Shown one piece after another: positions 59,780 through 64,000 of a DNA stretch of 64,000 nt. Position numbers and translations under genes: made by a program. The notes beneath the pieces are model-generated. The model ran no database searches. It saw only the letters and a program-made list of their open reading frames with translations, and was not told the DNA's origin. This DNA comes from Lineus longissimus (Eukaryota; Nemertea; Pilidiophora; Heteronemertea; Lineidae), in contig NC_088308.1 in assembly GCF_910592395.1 (NCBI RefSeq), forward strand, positions 310,001 through 374,000, given 5' to 3'. Position 1 is the first letter of the stretch. Each line of letters opens with the position of its first letter.

Positions 59780-62700
59780 AAGTTTGTGATTATTCATTAC
59801 TGACCTGGTGAGGAGCAAATAGTGTTGTCTTCATGCTGGAGATCGTGCAACAGGTCCCACCAATGATGCCTGGTTACCTCTGTCTTGGGTCAGGTTGCGA
59901 CACTGTCGTAAGTGAATTGTCCCTCGCAAGAATCCTACCTTGGCCATATTCCTGGACAGGGTTGCGTTGTAATACAACTATCAATACTAGCTTTATATCA
60001 ATTCTTCTGGGTCAAGGATCAACATCAGTAAAGTCATCCCCACACTCCAAAGATGTGTAGGAGACGTGCAACACCTTGTCAACTTCATGGGTTCTGGTTT
60101 TGGTTAGAATGTCTTGCCCTGCCAGTCCTCGGGATTGTAACTTAAACTTAACAACACATGCTGAGCTTGTGTTATTGACCAAGCTTTAAAGACAAGTTGC
60201 CTTCTTGAAGTACCTCATGTTGCTGACGTATGGGTCCTGGGTCCTGGTGTCGAGAACGACACCAGGACCCTCTGCCTGAGACGGAGCTTCTATTGATACA
60301 GATTCGATCTGATTGTAATCTTTAAGACGGTTCCAAGCAGCCTACTCGACTGCTCAAATAGCCTAATTGGAGTAGCTAAGGTACATTACTTGAAGTAGCT
60401 TATCTACCTCAAGAGGCTGATCTGTGATGTCCCTCAGGCAACATCAAGACCTTCTGCCTTTGGTCATGTTGGTGGTGATTCCATCTCAGTGTGTACTTGA
60501 CAATCGTCCATGGGTGGGACCTACCTCCTGTCATGTTCTAAGAAAGGGTACTTTGTTAACCCTCACTGTGAAATAGTGGCAGTGCTCAAGAAATAGATTG
60601 GCAAGGAGGTTAAAAGGCTAGTGAAACTGAAGTAAGTCACCTCTTTACAGTAGGGTCGACTATGAGCTACACATAGCTAGATGTGCATCCACAGGTAAAG
60701 GCAACGGACAACATCAGACAGTGTGTGGGTTGATTGTTACAGGCAGCCCACTGGCATCGCAATCATTGGTTGGTGAGATCACTCACTGGGGTTGAACAGT
60801 CTGGAGAGATGGCATAACCACATGCGAATGGTTAGCTGGCCAACAAGGAAGGTCGTCCTCCTACCGGGCTGAACACGATGCCCTGGTAAGGTCGTCTCAG
60901 AACACTAGTGAGCAAAGACCAAGCACTGATCCTGCAGCATAACATGGTCCTGTGCATCCAATCATCCTGCAGATCCTGGCCAGAGACGAGTGGCCTTCAT
61001 CAAAGGACTTGCTCGTGACGTAAGATGTTGGCTGGTGGAGGGGGACGTCAGGGCAAGGCAAGACAATATTTGCCTGGTTGGCAGGATGTTGGATCTTTTC
61101 ATGACAATAGTCGAAGAAGTGTGTTGCAGACCCTACAGTTAGAATACACCTACCTCGGTTATCATCCCGGACAAGTTAGATTGTTATACTGTCAAAGAGA
61201 CTGCATGACAGTCCACAGTTGAGGCCGACCCACAACAGCTGCTACATGGTCAGGTTACAATCTTGCTGACTCACGGACAATGTCACATCCTAGTGTCATT
61301 GAAGACAGTAGGGATGTACTGAAGACGATGGTGAAGCGTGGTCTTGCTCAATAGTCCTTTGGTGAGGGAAAGGCTCTAGGGGTGAAGAGGAACTTCCAGT
61401 ACCTACCATCAGGCAATAAATGAACAAGCATATCATAACAAAAGATATCCACAAATTTATTTAGTGTCATGATCATAATCAATGGGTTTACATACCATAT
61501 ATCTATACCATATTCTACATTCAATTATGAATATTGAAAAACATGACTGATGGAATACAAAAGAGGGAAGTTGGGTTCTGTTAAATATCACACCAGTACA
61601 AACAAAAGAATTCAAAGCACCGCGCCGTTTTCAATAACATTAGTGTTCTTGATAACGAAGACCATGGTCTCGTAGGTTTCGATCATATACAGTGAAGCCA
61701 CAGTCTGTGCATTGGTCGCAGCCTCACTTAATTGTATTCTAATAGGATACAAGTCTTTGTAATTCGCATACTTATGTTAGGTGTACCTCACTATAGCTAA
61801 AGGGTTGCTTTGGAAGACAATAAAAGATACTTAAGATAAAATTAAAATCACTAACAGGTGGCTACTGTCTTAATACGATGAACAAATGACTAACAACAGC
61901 GACAGAACTACCGTACCTGAAATGGAATATTGTCCCCCAACTTCTGGAACGAGCGACAGACTGACCTGTGTAGCCAGAGGTGGTTCAATTCATTGAGGAA
62001 AGGTGTGGGCCATTTCATGCCACTTTTGGGAAGGTTGAAACCCTGTTTTACGGTAGCTTGAAGTGAAATTTATTCCCTTTGTGAAGTAAGGTTGCCAAGT
62101 GGGAAAAATCACTTTGAAGGACAATTTTACAATACTTACGCATTATTTTGCTCACTTATCAGTAACATCACAAAAATTGACATGATTTCAACAGTAGTGA
62201 GAAGATATATTTTTACAAAAGGCACAGATCCCAGTTAACACATTGAGAGGATGTTTATCACCATATTCAGTCCATGTTATGTGTGGCTTAAAGTAGGTCG
62301 GTGGGCTATTTCTCCATTTCGCTGGTTAAAATACCAATACATGAAGCTAAGAGCTGTAGATAACTTATTACCTATTAGCACGAGGAGAGATATTTCTTGA
62401 TTCTCGGCAGCCATCTTGGATCCCGAGTGCCATCTTGAATTTATCGAAATCCATTAAGTGCCAATAGTCCTTTGAAACATTATAGCCAAGATTTTCTTTA
62501 AACATCGTACCAATAATAATAATATGAATTGGTCACGGATTGGGATGGCCCAGGGACCCGTCCACCAACTCTCGTAATGTTCCCATCTATAGAGAGTTTC
62601 CGTTGCTGCATCCCATGATAGAGTGACATCTCGTTATTGATAATAATGTGACGAAATGATTCTTTGCATGACACCATGTCACAATATCGTGAAACGCTGC

Positions 62701-62930
62701 AACAGCGCCTTTCTTTCGACAAGGCGGGATTGATCACCCGCATCAGGCACTGGGAAGACCCCAGATGGTCGATGTCGCCATTCAGCAGACGGAGCTATTC
62801 TATAATGAGCGAGTAGGAACGAGGCTGGATGTAAAAACAGTCCATCTTGCAGAAGAGCAGAGGTCACATTTCTCAAAATGCCGATGATGGAGGAAAGAAT
62901 AACAAAACATTGAAACGAGGAGAAGTAGCA
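59780..62930. other. 3.1-kb intergenic interval
   Basis: Between the plus-strand antiporter and the minus-strand receptor exon I see no intact gene. The interval contains a perfect hairpin (60239-60270) and a weak RNase H-like frame near 60805-60890. TTTATT near 62069 is a possible minus-strand poly(A) signal for the receptor. Confidence 0.35.
60239..60270. repeat. Perfect 14-bp inverted repeat with a 4-nt loop
   Basis: gggtcctggtgtcg (60239-60252), then agaa, then cgacaccaggaccc (60257-60270). All 14 pairs match. Confidence 0.85.
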
Positions 62931-63143
62931 TCATACGTAGCTCGACTCCTCATCCTGAATAGTCACTTTCATGTAGCGTCTGTATCGGCTATTGTTTACT
63001 CCAATCCTGATCGTCGATTCACTAGTCGTATGACTTGAGGTGGACTTGCGGTTGTTTTCGTCGGAGTCGCAATGTTTGTCGCCGAAACAAGGATGGCAGA
63101 AGCACTGAGCGAAGAGCTGGCGGAATGCACGTTTGTACTTTTC
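62931..63143 (-). CDS. Last coding exon of a class A GPCR (partial)
   Basis: On the minus strand a strong acceptor (ccttctcttgcag) is followed by 70 codons and TGA. The peptide starts EKYKRAFRQLFAQCFCHPC, a typical helix 8 following TM7 of rhodopsin-class receptors (basic amphipathic helix, then palmitoylatable cysteines). It continues as a hydrophilic Ser/Thr-rich tail (RKSTSSHTTSEST), suitable for GRK/arrestin phosphorylation, and ends DEESSYV, a possible PDZ-binding terminus. The seven-helix part must lie in exons further upstream on the minus strand (beyond about 63150). I found none up to 64000, so they are probably outside the window. Subfamily cannot be assigned from this tail. Confidence 0.62.
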   Translation of the reverse strand, partial: EKYKRAFRQLFAQCFCHPCFGDKHCDSDENNRKSTSSHTTSESTIRIGVNNSRYRRYMKVTIQDEESSYV

Positions 63144-64000
63144 CTGCAAGAGAAGGAAGGTGAAAGTTTGATACAGCATATCTGCAACGCGTCCATCTAG
63201 TCTAGTTATAATTCACCTGTCGGATGTTGATGTTATCGCAATAGAACTCCAAAATTAGCGGTTGGGACGAGGTGATCAGGTCATGAGGTTTAGTTTCAAA
63301 AGATCTCATTTCGTTCCACGGAATCTAGTTCAGCAGGGAAGTTTTTTGCGAAGCCCCGAATCGCCTATCATTCGCCAACCTTATCACGAAGCCGAAGAGC
63401 GAGATAGGCATTAAAGTTACCGTTTCAAGGGCTTTGGGGAAAGTCTCCACTGTAGCCTCTTGCACTTTTGAACAAGAGGGAAGAATTCTTCACCTGACAC
63501 CTGATGTTGTATACTCAGCAACAACTTACAGGCTATGTGACCCCACTGCGGTCATTTCCCCAGTGACGCCCATCTCAAAGCATAAGCGCCTTACATATTC
63601 TCGTCATGAGTCAATAATGCGACGCCAATCACTCGACCAAACTTTTTCTTTCACACCATAAGCTCGACGGCACGACCAAGGTCTTCATATTTCTTTCCCG
63701 TTGAGCACAGGGAATTCAGGGGGGGATTATGAGAAAATCGTCTTTTTTACGTTTTCTTTACCGACAAGGAGAATGCTGAGGAGATATTTGTCTCACAGTG
63801 CTCTGTAGACAGACATGGACAACGTAACCTAAGAAAACCGTTTTTTATCTCTTGCAATCAACCTGATTTCTCATCTCATCTTTTTGATTCTCCTATGACA
63901 ATAAAGCGATCACGAGACATCGTGATCGGGCAGCAAGTATTGCAATCAATCAGTCGACATGCAGCTGGTGCAAGAAGATCACCAAAACGTAATGAAATCA
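63144..64000. other. Right edge, no recognised exon
   Basis: This is presumably intron of the minus-strand receptor gene. ORFs on both strands lack recognisable features. Confidence 0.35.

Overview
This is eukaryotic genomic DNA, most likely from a marine invertebrate. Genes are split by GT-AG introns of about 0.1-4.6 kb, intergenic DNA is gene-poor, and minisatellites and tRNA-derived SINE fragments are common. The gene set (rhodopsin-class GPCRs, a Ly6/three-finger protein, a MOLO1-like TPM-domain membrane protein, an EXD1-like exonuclease, a TRPM channel, an SLC9B-type Na+/H+ antiporter) is bilaterian. I cannot fix the phylum from the sequence.

Layout: 1-5.3 kb holds two abutting minisatellites (39 copies of 75 bp, then about 36 copies of 56 bp). 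6.7-7.7 kb is a single-exon peptide-type GPCR, followed by a possible decayed GPCR piece. 13.3-18.5 kb is a three-exon Ly6-like gene. 19.7-20.4 kb is a degenerate repeat array. 22.5-25.7 kb is a five-exon TPM-domain (MOLO1-like) gene. 27.7-28.7 kb is a single-exon 3'-5' exonuclease gene. 31.0-31.6 kb is an unrecognised 189-aa ORF. 34.1-46.9 kb is a TRPM channel with 21 coding exons (1541 aa by my splice model). 48.6-51.1 kb is a very large inverted minisatellite (foldback structure), followed by a palindrome-containing 56-bp array at 51.2-51.7 kb. 53.9-59.6 kb is a ten-exon SLC9B/NHA antiporter (579 aa). 62.9-63.1 kb is the last exon of a minus-strand GPCR whose remaining exons I cannot see in this window.

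I built the multi-exon models by hand from GT/AG sites, reading-phase continuity and family motifs. Every junction used keeps the frame. The genes do not form an obvious pathway; three are plasma-membrane signalling or transport proteins (TRPM, NHA, MOLO1-like) and two are GPCRs.

The most unusual signal is structural. In two unrelated genes (TRPM and SLC9B) a minisatellite has amplified the 3' end of a coding exon together with its 5' splice site. This gives 14 and 4 consecutive copies of exon tail plus GTAAG donor. Three more intronic minisatellites start within about 50 bases of a 5' splice site. The other standout is the pair of oppositely oriented arrays of one 68-bp unit, which could fold into a hairpin several hundred bp long.
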